Positions 42,538 to 52,248 of a stretch of 64,000 bases of DNA are shown here, one piece after another. The notes under the pieces were generated by a model. The model saw nothing but the letters and a program-made list of their open reading frames with translations, was not told the DNA's origin and searched no databases. Origin of the DNA: Lachnospiraceae bacterium (lineage in GTDB: Bacteria > Bacillota > Clostridia > Lachnospirales > Lachnospiraceae); assembly GCA_009911185.1 (NCBI GenBank), contig QXWW01000016.1, positions 1 to 64,000 of the forward strand, given 5' to 3'. The translations under genes were made by a program, and so were the position numbers. The stretch's first letter is position 1. Every line of letters begins with the position of its first letter.

Positions 42538-44820
42538 TCAGGAACCTAATAAGCCGCTTAATGCACTTGTACTGCTCTGCAGAGAAGAAAGCGCTTTCTC
42601 CATGGCTGCAAATTGTTTATAATATTTATCCTCCATGGCTGAAACCTTCTCTTCCCATTTCTTGATGGTCTTCGTATAGTCATCGTAATCATTCTTCATT
42701 TTCTTGTCGTGATAGATGCTGAACCTGCTGTTCATCGTGGTACTCTGCATCTTCTTGTCAAGTCTCGTGTACAGGTCGTCGCTCAATTTCTGGAAAAATT
42801 CCTGTACCTTGTCCGGATCCTCCTGGATAGCTTTCAGCAATGAATTGTTGCCGCCGTTATTTCCGGCAGAAATTTCATCCTCGCTGTCTCCATCAATATG
42901 ATAGAGCTTCCCTTCATTGTCTGCTGCTGCAAAATAGCCCTGGGTCTTGATGCCAAAACTGGACAGACTGTACTTTTTGCCATCGCTTAAAGTAAATCCC
43001 TTTGCCATCGTACTGGTCATCAGGCTCATGACAGAAGACAGAGTGTCGTCTCTTCGCAGGATAGAACCTTTAATCTTCTCTTCCCACTTGTCAATCTCTT
43101 TGTCAGACATTGCCTCCTTCTCTTCATCCGTCAGAGGTTCATATCCTTTGGCAGAGTCTGCATTGTATAACTGATCCATCTCTTTAATCAGCGCGTTGTA
43201 TTCCTTCAGGAAGTCCTTGATGCTGTCGTAAATCCCCTGAACATTTGCCTGGGTGGTAATGGTAAGCTTCTCGCCGGGAGCCGTCTCCTGCAAGGCGGTA
43301 ATTGTAATCCCGTTCACCGTAATATCATTGCTTGCAGATACATAGGTAGCTCCGTTCAAGGTAATCTCTGCATTCGTGCCATCCACTCTTGTAGCCAGTT
43401 TCTTCCGTTCCTCATCTGTTAAAGTAGAAGGATCTACATAATCATCTTTTGCCTGCTGCACAAAAGCAAGCTTATCCATCAAGGTATTCACGCGATCCGC
43501 CGTAGTAATGCCGTCGCCGGCAGGCGCCGCTCCGGTCAGCAAAGCGTTGTCACGAATATAAGACTGCATACTGGCAATCGTCTTATTATTATCTTCAATA
43601 TGCTTGGAAGTGTCTGTTATGTTCTGAGTATTGGTATTCAGCCATGCTTCCATAGCTGTCGCTCCGTTTTGGTACGCATCCTTAACTTCCGACGCAACCG
43701 TCTGATTATATGCCGGGTTCGCAAGATTCTCATAATCCGCCACCGTTCTGGCATTCGCCCTTAACTTTGCCATATCGTCGTCGCTGATTCCCAATTTGGT
43801 CTTCAACTGTTCGAACTCTGCATCCTCGCCGTCTTCCTTCAGTTGTTCGTCTGTTTTCCAGAGCATACTTTCTAACTTATTCTGCTCCGTCTGGTTCAAT
43901 TTTGACGTACCGCTTCCGCCGTCGTCTTTCAGTGCATTCTTCATCGCCGCATATGCCAGAGCATAATTGCGGTCTGTCTGGTAATTTGTCAGCTTGGTCT
44001 TCTCACTTGCAGAAGCCGCCTCCACATATGCCATACTGCCAACTGTAGAAGCATCGCCCTGATAGGTTGCAATATTATCTAAAATATTCGTAAAATTCGC
44101 CCGGATCTCACTGTCCGAAAGCGGATTCCCGGAAGCATCTTTCGTATATGCATCCCATGCCGCATATGCCTTATCATTGGCTGCAGAACGCACATATAAT
44201 CCCATGCCTTTTAATGCAGAAAGACCATTCGCATCAGTAGCCGTCAATGCAAAGTCATTATCCGCGCCGCTTTCTTTTGCGGAAACAAATATACGGTTAT
44301 TCGCCGCATCGTAATTCGCAGATACCCCGGCGTCTTTTAATTTGTTAATAAATTTCTTCAGCGTCATATCCGAGCTGATTTCAATATTGGAAGTCCCCTT
44401 TTTCGTGGTAACTGCAATGGTTCCGTTTCCGTTCGCCATACCCAGCTCTTCTAAGGTTGAGTTCGCCGTCGCTCCGTCTTTGAGAACACCGCCTGTAATA
44501 TAGCCTGTGGTCGCAACTTTATTGATTGTCAATGTCTGTGTGCCGTTCAACGCACTGTTGCTTGCCGAAACAGTTGCCTTCGTGCTGTCTGAAATCGTAG
44601 TGGTCTTCTTATTGTAGTATGAACTGAGCTTCATATTGCCCAGTCTTTTATAAAGCGAATTAACCTTTTTATTCAGTTCCTTCCAGGCGTCCATCTTCCA
44701 GTCCAGCTTGGTCTGCGCCTTAACGTACTTATCTTTTTTCGTACTATACGCCGAAACCAGTTCCTGTACAATAGAATCCGTATCCAGTCCGGACACTAAA
44801 CCCGATACTCTAATTGCCAT
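42538..44820 (-). CDS. fliD: Flagellar filament cap FliD (enlarged)
   Basis: The filament cap (HAP2) that folds flagellin at the tip. Start VSGLVSGLDTDSIVQELV and the C-terminal FliD domain (RRDDTLSSVMSLMTSTMAKG, SLSSFGIKTQGYF, then a coiled coil to GLLGS) are typical. At 760 residues it is much longer than the usual 450-550: about residues 210-470 form an extra, mostly helical, Asn/Asp/Ala-rich insertion that should be exposed at the filament tip. TAGGAGGAA precedes the ATG. Lies between flaG and fliS as in Bacillus. Confidence 0.95.
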   Translation of the reverse strand: MAIRVSGLVSGLDTDSIVQELVSAYSTKKDKYVKAQTKLDWKMDAWKELNKKVNSLYKRLGNMKLSSYYNKKTTTISDSTKATVSASNSALNGTQTLTINKVATTGYITGGVLKDGATANSTLEELGMANGNGTIAVTTKKGTSNIEISSDMTLKKFINKLKDAGVSANYDAANNRIFVSAKESGADNDFALTATDANGLSALKGMGLYVRSAANDKAYAAWDAYTKDASGNPLSDSEIRANFTNILDNIATYQGDASTVGSMAYVEAASASEKTKLTNYQTDRNYALAYAAMKNALKDDGGSGTSKLNQTEQNKLESMLWKTDEQLKEDGEDAEFEQLKTKLGISDDDMAKLRANARTVADYENLANPAYNQTVASEVKDAYQNGATAMEAWLNTNTQNITDTSKHIEDNNKTIASMQSYIRDNALLTGAAPAGDGITTADRVNTLMDKLAFVQQAKDDYVDPSTLTDEERKKLATRVDGTNAEITLNGATYVSASNDITVNGITITALQETAPGEKLTITTQANVQGIYDSIKDFLKEYNALIKEMDQLYNADSAKGYEPLTDEEKEAMSDKEIDKWEEKIKGSILRRDDTLSSVMSLMTSTMAKGFTLSDGKKYSLSSFGIKTQGYFAAADNEGKLYHIDGDSEDEISAGNNGGNNSLLKAIQEDPDKVQEFFQKLSDDLYTRLDKKMQSTTMNSRFSIYHDKKMKNDYDDYTKTIKKWEEKVSAMEDKYYKQFAAMEKALSSLQSSTSALSGLLGS

Positions 44821-44831
44821 AATTATTCCTC

Positions 44832-45335
44832 CTAACCCTTTTCATCTACCAACAATCCTGCCAGTTCCCAAACCTTTGCAATCATATCAAGAGTTTTCTC
44901 CGGCGGATATTCCTTCAATACTTCCTTCGTCTGCTTATCTACAATCTTAATGGTTACCCGATTGGTAGAATCATGGACGCCGAAAACGGCCTCAGAATTT
45001 ACCACCTTCTTGTTAATCTCTTCTACCGCGCGTTTCAGCCCTTCCGCAGATGCTGCGCCTTCCAAGGTCTCTTTACTCTCCGGAAATACCGGTTCTACGT
45101 CTGCCGCCGCTTTTGTAGTATTCTTCTGCGCCTTCCCATTGCCCGCTGCAGCCTCCGTATTTCTCTTCCTGGACATTACATCTGCCATATCGACAACCAT
45201 TTCCGGTCCTCTTGCTTTCACTCCTGCGGACAAAACCTCCGGTTTCACCGGCGGCTCAGCCACACTTACTGTTGGTTTTGGGCTACTTCCCTGATATGCC
45301 GCAATTCCAGCAGATTTTAACGCTTCAATTGCCAT
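44832..45335 (-). CDS. flaG: FlaG-family flagellar protein
   Basis: A 167-residue protein whose last 65 residues are the FlaG domain: VEEINKKVVNSEAVFGVHD, then RVTIKIVDKQTKEVLKEYP and ending in LAGLLVDEKG. The N-terminal 100 residues are low complexity, rich in Ala, Lys, Glu and Pro. FlaG influences filament length or capping in several species; the mechanism is not settled. The start at 45335 follows GGAGGTGA; the in-frame ATG 15 bases earlier overlaps that ribosome site. First gene of the sigma-28 transcript with fliD and fliS. Confidence 0.9.
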   Translation of the reverse strand: MAIEALKSAGIAAYQGSSPKPTVSVAEPPVKPEVLSAGVKARGPEMVVDMADVMSRKRNTEAAAGNGKAQKNTTKAAADVEPVFPESKETLEGAASAEGLKRAVEEINKKVVNSEAVFGVHDSTNRVTIKIVDKQTKEVLKEYPPEKTLDMIAKVWELAGLLVDEKG

Positions 45336-45379
45336 TGTAATCACCTCCATGTGATATTACCGTCCGGTACTTATTATAA

Positions 45380-45406
45380 GTATCGGAATTTTTTTTCAAA
45401 AATTTA
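45380..45406 (-). promoter_or_regulatory. Sigma-28 promoter of flaG-fliD-fliS
   Basis: On the minus strand TAAA (45403-45406), 16 bases, then CCGATAC (45380-45386). It sits 45 bases before the flaG start, just beyond the end of csrA. Confidence 0.8.
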
Positions 45407-45410
45407 TGTT

Positions 45411-45626
45411 TTACAGAATATTTTTCAGCGCATTCACATTTTCCAGATTCACAGCCGCTTCATTTTCTTTCTGGATCTGGATATAGACTTCCTTTCGGTA
45501 TACAGGCACCTCTTTGGGAGCACTGATTCCAATCTTGACCTGATCTCCCCGCAGCTCCAGGATACTGATTTCTATATCGTTGTTCACAATAATGGATTCG
45601 CCTTTTTTTCTGGTCAGAGCCAGCAT
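45411..45626 (-). CDS. csrA: Translational regulator CsrA
   Basis: A 71-residue RNA-binding dimer that blocks translation by binding GGA motifs. [20 protein letters not shown] (first 20 residues) and [17 protein letters not shown] are the CsrA signature with the RNA-contact arginine/lysine region. I start it at ATG 45626, which gives the standard N-terminus; a GTG three codons earlier is possible. The gene starts one base after the fliW stop, so the antagonist and regulator are translationally coupled. The likely target is the flagellin leader at 41361-41395. Confidence 0.96.
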   Translation of the reverse strand: MLALTRKKGESIIVNNDIEISILELRGDQVKIGISAPKEVPVYRKEVYIQIQKENEAAVNLENVNALKNIL

Positions 45627-45627
45627 C

Positions 45628-46092
45628 CTATTCACCCGCCTTTTCTTTCTTTGCCTGCAAAATCTCGTATATCGGATACTTTACCGGGAAACTGTCTTCT
45701 ATAATAATCTGACTTGCTTTTTTTTCATCTACATTAATTACGATAGGCGCTTTCAGGTTTACGCTAAGTTTCTTCACATCTGACGGTACGGTTACCGTTA
45801 CCAGGACATACGTATTCTCTTCCGTCAGATTTCCCAGATTTTTTAAAAGCTCGTGATCTGCCTGAGGCGCATAATCTTCTTTAATCAGTAAAGGATCGAT
45901 TACCGGAAGGGCAAAACCCGGTTCCTCAATGGACTGCAGCCAGGAAATATTCTTGCGCTTGCCATCCTCCGCCTCATCATATATCAATGTAAATCTCTGA
46001 CAATGCGGAAAACCGATAAGTCCCTTCTCAAAAAAGATTACCTTCTCTTCCTCCACCTCTATTTCTCCAAACAATCTTGTATTCAACTGCAT
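45628..46092 (-). CDS. fliW: Flagellar assembly factor FliW
   Basis: A 154-residue protein that binds CsrA, or free flagellin, in a partner switch: when flagellin is exported FliW is released and sequesters CsrA, allowing more flagellin translation. Family features: [48 protein letters not shown], then NLKAPIVIN. The start at 46092 follows GGAGG with five-base spacing; an ATG four codons earlier overlaps that site. A short hairpin with GGGAA arms (46100-46117) sits before the ribosome site. Confidence 0.95.
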   Translation of the reverse strand: MQLNTRLFGEIEVEEEKVIFFEKGLIGFPHCQRFTLIYDEAEDGKRKNISWLQSIEEPGFALPVIDPLLIKEDYAPQADHELLKNLGNLTEENTYVLVTVTVPSDVKKLSVNLKAPIVINVDEKKASQIIIEDSFPVKYPIYEILQAKKEKAGE

Positions 46093-46143
46093 GATATCCT
46101 CCATTCCCTGTTTTGGGAAATAAATAATTTATTTGTATCCGGG

Positions 46144-47667
46144 CTACAGGTAGTTTAACAGCGTCTGCCCATTTGCCTTTGCCGATGCCTGCAGAGACGC
46201 CTGATATGCGTTGTATGCGGCTGTGTACTGGATGATAATATCTGACAGCTCCATATCTTCATTCCTCGATTTTAATTGTTCAAAGGTCGCCTGCTGATTC
46301 GCCATTCTTTCCTCGGTCAATAACACCCGCTGCTCTCTGCTGCCCAGGTCCGTCCTCGCAAGCGTAACCGTATCCTTGTATTGCTGAAACTTTCCTACTC
46401 CTCTGGAGAAAACTTTTTGCATATTATCATCAGCATATACTGCCTCTTTTTCCGCCGCCTCCAGCCACTGAGCCAAGGCAGCCTGAGACGCCGGATCCGA
46501 GTATTGGGCTTCCTTTTGCATCTGCTCTAACTTCGCCACCTTATCATGCGCTGCAATTGACGCCTGAACCGCAGTGGCAAGCTCGTCGACATCTCTGCCG
46601 ATAGAAGCGTCCATTACATCGCTTGCCTGTGTATTCACGGTAATATCCTGCTTAAAGGAAATATTAAATTTAATTTCCTGATTCTCTTTCGTATATTCAA
46701 TAACATTATCCGGATCTGTGATATCCTTACAGTCAAAATAATGTTCCGGGCGGAGTTCCCCTTCACTAAAGCCTTTCTTCTCATAAGTAACACTGAGTTC
46801 CGTTTTCTGGCTCGACAACTGATTTGCGACATCCGAACCCAAAATCAGCTCTCCTGTTTCCTTAAAATAAATGGCCTGATAAGGACGGACTGCAAAATCA
46901 CTTTCTGCCCATTGATCATAAGACATATTCGTGATAACATTGACAAAGTCCCCGCCAACCTGCATATTTTCCAGACTTTCCCATGTGTCTGTATCCGCAT
47001 CATAATATTTTAAATCTGCAACATCCAACTCCTCTGTCTGTTCATAAGACAAACGGATGCGCTTAGTAATATGTTCCTGCGGCATATCATCAAGATCCAC
47101 GCCGGTAAGCACCTCTGCCGGGTTGTTTGGTACTACCACATTATTGCTGTAATACCGTTTTTCCTCAATATCCTCAAAAGAAATCTTTTCTGTTATCTCA
47201 TATGCCGTGTCGCTCTCATCTTCTGCGAATGTAAGCTGCTTATTCGTCTTATATCCCGTAAATACATGCCGTCCGGCACAGTCTGCATTCCCCTCGTTAT
47301 ATACCTGTTTGCGCAGAGACTCCAGATTTTTCAAGATAGAAGCGCGGTTCTCCGGCGTATAGGTATCTGTAGAACCCGTAACACATTCTTTATAAATGTC
47401 ATCCAGAATTTTTTGCTGGTTCTCCAATGCGCCTTCTGTCACTTCCAGCCAGGACTTTGCATCTGGAATATTGCGTTCATAATACTGATTCAGCTCACTG
47501 AGATTGCTTCTTAAGCGCAGCGCGCGAATCGCTATTACCGGATCTTCGGAGGGCCTGGAAATCTTCTTCTGGGTAGTCATCTGGGTACTCAATATATCAA
47601 CATTAATCTTATTATTATTAATGTTCGTCATGCTGTTTCTGCTGATCATGCTGTTTGTAACTCTCAT
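46144..47667 (-). CDS. flgL: Hook-filament junction protein FlgL (enlarged)
   Basis: HAP3, which joins hook-FlgK to the filament. The N-terminus (MRVTNSMISRNSMTNIN, QKKISRPSEDPVIAIRALRL) and C-terminal D0/D1 (RMANQQATFEQLKSRNEDME, ending SAKANGQTLLNYL) match the family. At 507 residues it is far longer than the common 300-320, with extra sequence over about residues 140-370. AAGGAGG precedes the ATG. Follows flgK by 11 bases. Confidence 0.95.
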   Translation of the reverse strand: MRVTNSMISRNSMTNINNNKINVDILSTQMTTQKKISRPSEDPVIAIRALRLRSNLSELNQYYERNIPDAKSWLEVTEGALENQQKILDDIYKECVTGSTDTYTPENRASILKNLESLRKQVYNEGNADCAGRHVFTGYKTNKQLTFAEDESDTAYEITEKISFEDIEEKRYYSNNVVVPNNPAEVLTGVDLDDMPQEHITKRIRLSYEQTEELDVADLKYYDADTDTWESLENMQVGGDFVNVITNMSYDQWAESDFAVRPYQAIYFKETGELILGSDVANQLSSQKTELSVTYEKKGFSEGELRPEHYFDCKDITDPDNVIEYTKENQEIKFNISFKQDITVNTQASDVMDASIGRDVDELATAVQASIAAHDKVAKLEQMQKEAQYSDPASQAALAQWLEAAEKEAVYADDNMQKVFSRGVGKFQQYKDTVTLARTDLGSREQRVLLTEERMANQQATFEQLKSRNEDMELSDIIIQYTAAYNAYQASLQASAKANGQTLLNYL

Positions 47668-47678
47668 TTATAACCTCC

Positions 47679-49508
47679 TTATACGCCGGTTTCCAAAATC
47701 AAACGATTATACATCTCTGACATGGTCTGAACCATACGGGACGCCAGGTTATATGCGTGCTGAAATCTCAGCATATCCAGCGCTTCCTCATCTTCGTCCA
47801 CTGCCGAGATCGACATTCTTTTCTGCAGAATCGACTCAGAAATATTACTGTAATTTTTCAAAAACGTTTCTGCCTTCTGGGTATCCACCGAATTATCATT
47901 AATTAAGCACTTCAGGAACTGGTCCGCGCCGCCTCCGCGGAACATTTTAATATCCGATTTCAGCTTCTGCATCTGTTCCACAATATTCTGCACAGCCTCA
48001 CCGTCTGCAACATCTTTTTTATTCATCGTTACCAGCCTGTCAGGATTCTTATATACTTCTCCCGCCACTTTCACATTTGCGGCTGTCAGCTTATAATAGC
48101 TGTCTGAGGAAGTACTCATGCTGCCCTCCGGGTCATAATCGGCAAAACCGTACTCACTCCCGTTTGAAGCATTCTCCGCCACCAGCAGGGAACCTCCCTC
48201 ATTTCCGTTCAAATCCACGCCCGATTTCTGGATATTATTGAGCTGCTTTGCAAACTCGCGCAGGAACATATTGGCCTGGGACTGATAATACGGTACCCCC
48301 ATTACGTCGATACTCTCGCCAATGGCTGCTTTACGGCCGGTCAGATTCTCCCGTTCGTCAGTAGTAAGCGGAATCTTCAGCTGAAACTGATACGTCTGTG
48401 TGTCAGCGTCATAGCTGAATCCGGAATAGCGGTATTCTTTATTATTAATCGTAATAATTCCGTCATCCGCCATATTCATACAGTTTATATCTGTGATACT
48501 GGGGTTGTTAATAGTGACAATATCGCCGCCGTTTCCCGGAACAATGGATTCCACGGTGCCGTTAAATCCCTGATTATTATTTCCGTCGCGCATCTGGAAT
48601 AACGCGGCAATTCTTCCCTGGCAATTTTTGCTGCTTACATTAAAGGGAACGTTGGTATCGCTCCAACAGATATCATACAGCCCCTCCGCGTCGGTCTGAT
48701 TGACTTTTTTCTCCCGCGCCACGTATTTTAACGTATTATACTCAAAATTATCCACCAATGTCTGTCCGTTAATCTTCACCTTATAATTGGTAGCTCCGGT
48801 AATCACATTGGGGTGTGCCGGATCAATCACCGGCGTCTCCTTTACCTCTACCTCTGCCAAGTCGGATAACTCGTCAATCAGCAGCGCCCTTTGGTCTCTG
48901 AGTTCGTTGGCATTGGTTCCCTGCAGTTCGATGACATTGATCTGTTTATTGAGCAGGGCAATTTTCTGTGCAATGGCATTCACGCTTTCCACCTGCGTGG
49001 CGATTTCCTGGTTGGCGTCCTCCTGAAGCCGCACCAGACCCACATTCATGCTCCGGAAAAAATCCGCAAACTTTTGTGTCTCGCTGACAAACTGGTTTCT
49101 GGCGTCCAAATCCTCCGGCGTACCATGCAAAGTTTCCAGGGCGTTAAACATATTGCCCAAAATCGTCGCAAATCCTTTGGCATTATCATCATCCAGCAGA
49201 TATTCCTCCATCTGCTGCATATAATACAATTTACAATCCTGCATCCCTACCCTGGCATTATTCTCCCAGTATTTGACATCATAATAAAATTCTCTTTTCT
49301 GGATAATTTCCGTGGTAGTCACGCCGCTTCCCGCCATGCCGTATCGCTGATTCGTCCGCAGCGCCTCAGATGCAATACGGACCGCTTCCTGCCGGGTATA
49401 ACCCTTGGTATTTACATTTGCAATATTATTTGCAGTCGTATTTACAGCCGCCTGAAATGAATTAAGGGCTGAGCCTGCAATGGTTAAACCAAAAAATGTT
49501 GATGGCAT
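47679..49508 (-). CDS. flgK: Hook-filament junction protein FlgK, second copy
   Basis: HAP1, 609 residues. The N-terminus FFGLTIAGSALNSFQAAVNT with TTANNIANVNTKGYTRQEA is the rod/hook family D0 motif, and the end YNLASRMVQTMSEMYNRLI is the C-terminal D0. It is the second of two adjacent flgK genes, only loosely similar to the first, so the pair is an old duplication. Both termini are intact, so both can be exported and assembled; a division of roles (for example inner and outer junction ring) is possible but unproven. Confidence 0.93.
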   Translation of the reverse strand: MPSTFFGLTIAGSALNSFQAAVNTTANNIANVNTKGYTRQEAVRIASEALRTNQRYGMAGSGVTTTEIIQKREFYYDVKYWENNARVGMQDCKLYYMQQMEEYLLDDDNAKGFATILGNMFNALETLHGTPEDLDARNQFVSETQKFADFFRSMNVGLVRLQEDANQEIATQVESVNAIAQKIALLNKQINVIELQGTNANELRDQRALLIDELSDLAEVEVKETPVIDPAHPNVITGATNYKVKINGQTLVDNFEYNTLKYVAREKKVNQTDAEGLYDICWSDTNVPFNVSSKNCQGRIAALFQMRDGNNNQGFNGTVESIVPGNGGDIVTINNPSITDINCMNMADDGIITINNKEYRYSGFSYDADTQTYQFQLKIPLTTDERENLTGRKAAIGESIDVMGVPYYQSQANMFLREFAKQLNNIQKSGVDLNGNEGGSLLVAENASNGSEYGFADYDPEGSMSTSSDSYYKLTAANVKVAGEVYKNPDRLVTMNKKDVADGEAVQNIVEQMQKLKSDIKMFRGGGADQFLKCLINDNSVDTQKAETFLKNYSNISESILQKRMSISAVDEDEEALDMLRFQHAYNLASRMVQTMSEMYNRLILETGV

Positions 49509-49549
49509 ATCTTCCTCCGTTCTATAAGCTTCTATCTGCCTTATCTCGG

Positions 49550-51250
49550 TTACAGCCGGGTAACAAGATGTTCCAGCATCTCGGATATTACATTGATGAA
49601 CCGGCTGGCTGCGTTATACGCATTCTGATATTTAATCATATTCTGCAGCTCTTCATCGGCGGAAACCCCGAATACCTGCTGCCTGTTGTTGTCTATACTT
49701 GCAACCTCACTGGAAAGGCTCTCCGCCATTCCTTCATATACGGACCCTGTTACCGCCACATCCTCCACCATTCTGCGGTAGTATTCCTTAAAAGTACATA
49801 GATCGGTATTGCTGGGATTAATGGTCTGTTTCTTCTGGTTCCAGACATCCACCAACGCCTTCGCCATTTTCTCTGCCGGCTCGCCGTTTTTCATTAAATG
49901 GGGCAGGCCGCTCTCTTCATGCAGAAGATCCTGATTGATTTCCAATGATTTGAGCGTATACATTTTGGAGGTATCTACACGATCTTCCTCGTTATACACA
50001 TAATATTTCGTGACTCCGTCGTCTGCCAGCACCTCCGTATAGCGATCGCAGCCATTGCGGACGAAAAGCTCTCTTCCGGGCTTCTGTCCGTCTTTGCCTA
50101 TCGCACCATTTTCTTCATCCCAGACTTTTACATTGTTATATACAGTTCCGTCTGCTCCGCGGAAGCTCACAGTCTTAGTAGGGCTTAAAATATCGTTGAT
50201 GGCCGTTACAAGCTCATGTACCATTTGATCCAGCTCCGCTTCGGCATTCATCACAACCGTCATACCGATGCCGTCCTCATACTGTTCCTTGGTAAGACCC
50301 GTAATATCCCGGTAATTAGCCACCTTATCGCCTCTTGCCAGGATCCATCCTTTCAACTGGCCGATATCCGTATCCAGTAAGGTGGAAATATCCTCGCTGA
50401 AATCAAACATCTCCGTATACTGTTCCCGGCCCAGGTCTGACAACTGCGGCCAGATAGGATTTACAAACCCGGTAACGGGATCGGTAATTCCCATTACTTC
50501 AAATACATGAACCTCATCTATAAATTCTACGTTCTCAAGCTTCACCCTTACTGTTCCGTCTATTCCCTCTTTAAACTCCACCTTTGCCAGAGAAGACAAC
50601 TCATCCAGGGCATTATCCCGTTCATCCCGCAGCGTCATCGCCGTCTCCACGCCGCCGGATTCAATCTTAAGAATCTGCTGGTTCAGGTCCTGAATCGTAT
50701 GTCCCAGCTCATTGATGCGGTCAATCGTTTCATTAATCTTAAGATTTAATTTCTGCTGATATGATTTAAGGTTATCATAAATACTCTGGGAGCGTTCCAG
50801 AAATAAGGTGGCCTTCTGAACCACAAGGTTTTGCGCCACCTCTTCGTCCGGTCTCTTAGCCAATTCCTCAAAAGATACCCAAAATTCTTCCAGCACTTCC
50901 TGAAACTGTTCTCCCTCTAATTCTTGAAACATGTTCTGTACTTCTAATGCGGCTTCACTGCTCGCCTCATAGAATCCCTGCCTGCCATTCTCCGTGCGGT
51001 AATACTGATCCAGAAAATAATTCCTGGTATGCACCACATCGGCAATCTGAAGCCCCAGTCCGGCCTGCTGATTACTGATGGACGCTTTGCGGTCAAAAGT
51101 TACATAATCACGGTCTGCAAACAACACCTGCTGCCTTACATATCCTTTGGTTTCCACATTGGCAAGGTTATTTGCCGTAGTATTTAATGCGTTCTGACTG
51201 TTCTGCAGACCGGAGGCCCCGATATACAGACTTCCCATTCCATTCGCCAT
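49550..51250 (-). CDS. flgK: Hook-filament junction protein FlgK, first copy
   Basis: HAP1, 566 residues. It starts GSLYIGASGLQNSQNALNT with TTANNLANVETKGYVRQQV and ends KYQNAYNAASRFINVISEML, the classic FlgK D0 segments. The middle (about 230-480) is acidic and variable. AAAGGAG precedes the ATG. It follows flgN by 12 bases, the normal order flgM-flgN-flgK. Confidence 0.94.
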   Translation of the reverse strand: MANGMGSLYIGASGLQNSQNALNTTANNLANVETKGYVRQQVLFADRDYVTFDRKASISNQQAGLGLQIADVVHTRNYFLDQYYRTENGRQGFYEASSEAALEVQNMFQELEGEQFQEVLEEFWVSFEELAKRPDEEVAQNLVVQKATLFLERSQSIYDNLKSYQQKLNLKINETIDRINELGHTIQDLNQQILKIESGGVETAMTLRDERDNALDELSSLAKVEFKEGIDGTVRVKLENVEFIDEVHVFEVMGITDPVTGFVNPIWPQLSDLGREQYTEMFDFSEDISTLLDTDIGQLKGWILARGDKVANYRDITGLTKEQYEDGIGMTVVMNAEAELDQMVHELVTAINDILSPTKTVSFRGADGTVYNNVKVWDEENGAIGKDGQKPGRELFVRNGCDRYTEVLADDGVTKYYVYNEEDRVDTSKMYTLKSLEINQDLLHEESGLPHLMKNGEPAEKMAKALVDVWNQKKQTINPSNTDLCTFKEYYRRMVEDVAVTGSVYEGMAESLSSEVASIDNNRQQVFGVSADEELQNMIKYQNAYNAASRFINVISEMLEHLVTRL

Positions 51251-51262
51251 TTTATTTCTCCT

Positions 51263-51775
51263 TTACTGTCTGGCATCAAAGCCGCTGTTTCCCAACAAAT
51301 CTCCGGTATTATTGGCCCGTTTGTCATAATTCGCTGTCTCAGGAGCCTGCCGCATACTGCGGAACAGCGTCAGATCAAATTCCGCCATTTCCATTGCCAG
51401 CTTCAGCAATTCTTCATTCTGCCGATTGATATCATTCAGTTCCCCCAGCGTCTCCCGCAACCGCTCCCGCAGATTCGAAAGCTTCTGCTGTTCTTCGGGC
51501 TGTTTATTTAAAAATGCTATCATATTAGTAATCGTCAGTTCCTCTGGCTCCTTACTAAGTACGATAGACATATCCTTGACAACTTCTTCTCTTTTATGTT
51601 CCAGATTCTTGAGAACGCCGGCTATCTCCTGTTCTCTGCTGGTAATACTCTCAAGAGCTGGAATATCACCGTCTATAATGATCTGCTTCTTCTCATTGGA
51701 CAGTGCTGCAAGACGCTGATATTCCTCATTCTCCTGTTCTAACACATTAATAAAATCTTCCATTAAGCTTGCCAC
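51263..51775 (-). CDS. flgN: FlgN-type export chaperone
   Basis: A 170-residue helical chaperone for FlgK and FlgL. The start (MEDFINVLEQENEEYQRL and NEKKQIIIDGDIPALESIT) and a long coiled coil with LSNLRERLRETLGELN match FlgN. I use the GTG at 51775, since GAGG lies at the right distance and the ATG four codons later has no ribosome site. Context (between flgM and flgK) supports the name. Confidence 0.9.
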   Translation of the reverse strand: MASLMEDFINVLEQENEEYQRLAALSNEKKQIIIDGDIPALESITSREQEIAGVLKNLEHKREEVVKDMSIVLSKEPEELTITNMIAFLNKQPEEQQKLSNLRERLRETLGELNDINRQNEELLKLAMEMAEFDLTLFRSMRQAPETANYDKRANNTGDLLGNSGFDARQ

Positions 51776-51790
51776 TTAAAAACCTCATTT

Positions 51791-52066
51791 CTAGCAGTAT
51801 GCATCATATTTCTCAATCAGTTTCGACGCAAAGTCACCCGTGTCTACCTTATAAGTCCCGGAGGCTATCTGCTTCTTCACCATTGTCACCTTGTCCGCCC
51901 TGATATCAGAAGCTTCTGCAACCGCCTGCTTCGCCACCTGATAGTCGCGTCCTGTCTGGGAAATCTGCACCTGATCCCGCTTCCTGACACTATCAGCGCC
52001 TTTCAATTTCGAAGGCTTGCTGGCATTATACATCTGGGTAATCTGATTATATGCTTCTATACGCAT
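51791..52066 (-). CDS. flgM: Anti-sigma-28 factor FlgM
   Basis: A 91-residue anti-sigma factor that holds FliA/SigD until the hook is finished and FlgM is exported. SKLKGADSVRKRDQVQISQTG in the first half (partly quoted) and IRADKVTMVKKQIASGTYKVD in the second half, with KLIEKYDAYC at the end, are the family blocks; the C-terminal helices are the sigma-binding part. It heads the flagellar operon behind its own sigma-28 promoter, the usual feedback arrangement. Confidence 0.94.
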   Translation of the reverse strand: MRIEAYNQITQMYNASKPSKLKGADSVRKRDQVQISQTGRDYQVAKQAVAEASDIRADKVTMVKKQIASGTYKVDTGDFASKLIEKYDAYC

Positions 52067-52131
52067 AAGGACCTCTCCTTTCCGTAAAAATCTTCGCTCT
52101 TAATATTATCTTATATTTATATCTAATTTAT

Positions 52132-52158
52132 TTATCGGTTGTTTGATAAGAAACTTTA
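52132..52158 (-). promoter_or_regulatory. Sigma-28 promoter of the flgM operon
   Basis: On the minus strand TAAA (52155-52158), 16 bases, then CCGATAA (52132-52138), 66 bases before flgM. Confidence 0.85.
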
Positions 52159-52195
52159 GAAGATTCAGAAAAAGAATCCTCTCCCGTAAAAGTCG

Positions 52196-52242
52196 CAAAA
52201 AGGATACTGAAAAATCATAAAACCAGTGATTTTTCAATATCC
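52196..52242 (-). terminator. Intrinsic terminator of the ABC transporter operon
   Basis: A 16-bp stem with one wobble pair (52202-52217 with 52227-52242, 9-nt loop) followed on the minus strand by TTTTT (52197-52201), seven bases after the ATPase stop. It insulates the flagellar operon from the transporter. Confidence 0.9.
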
Positions 52243-52248
52243 TCTGTC

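Noticed and set aside
48891-49460. 189-codon plus-strand frame opposite flgK
   Set aside because: Antisense to a clear FlgK, no ribosome site, low-complexity translation; a shadow of the real gene.
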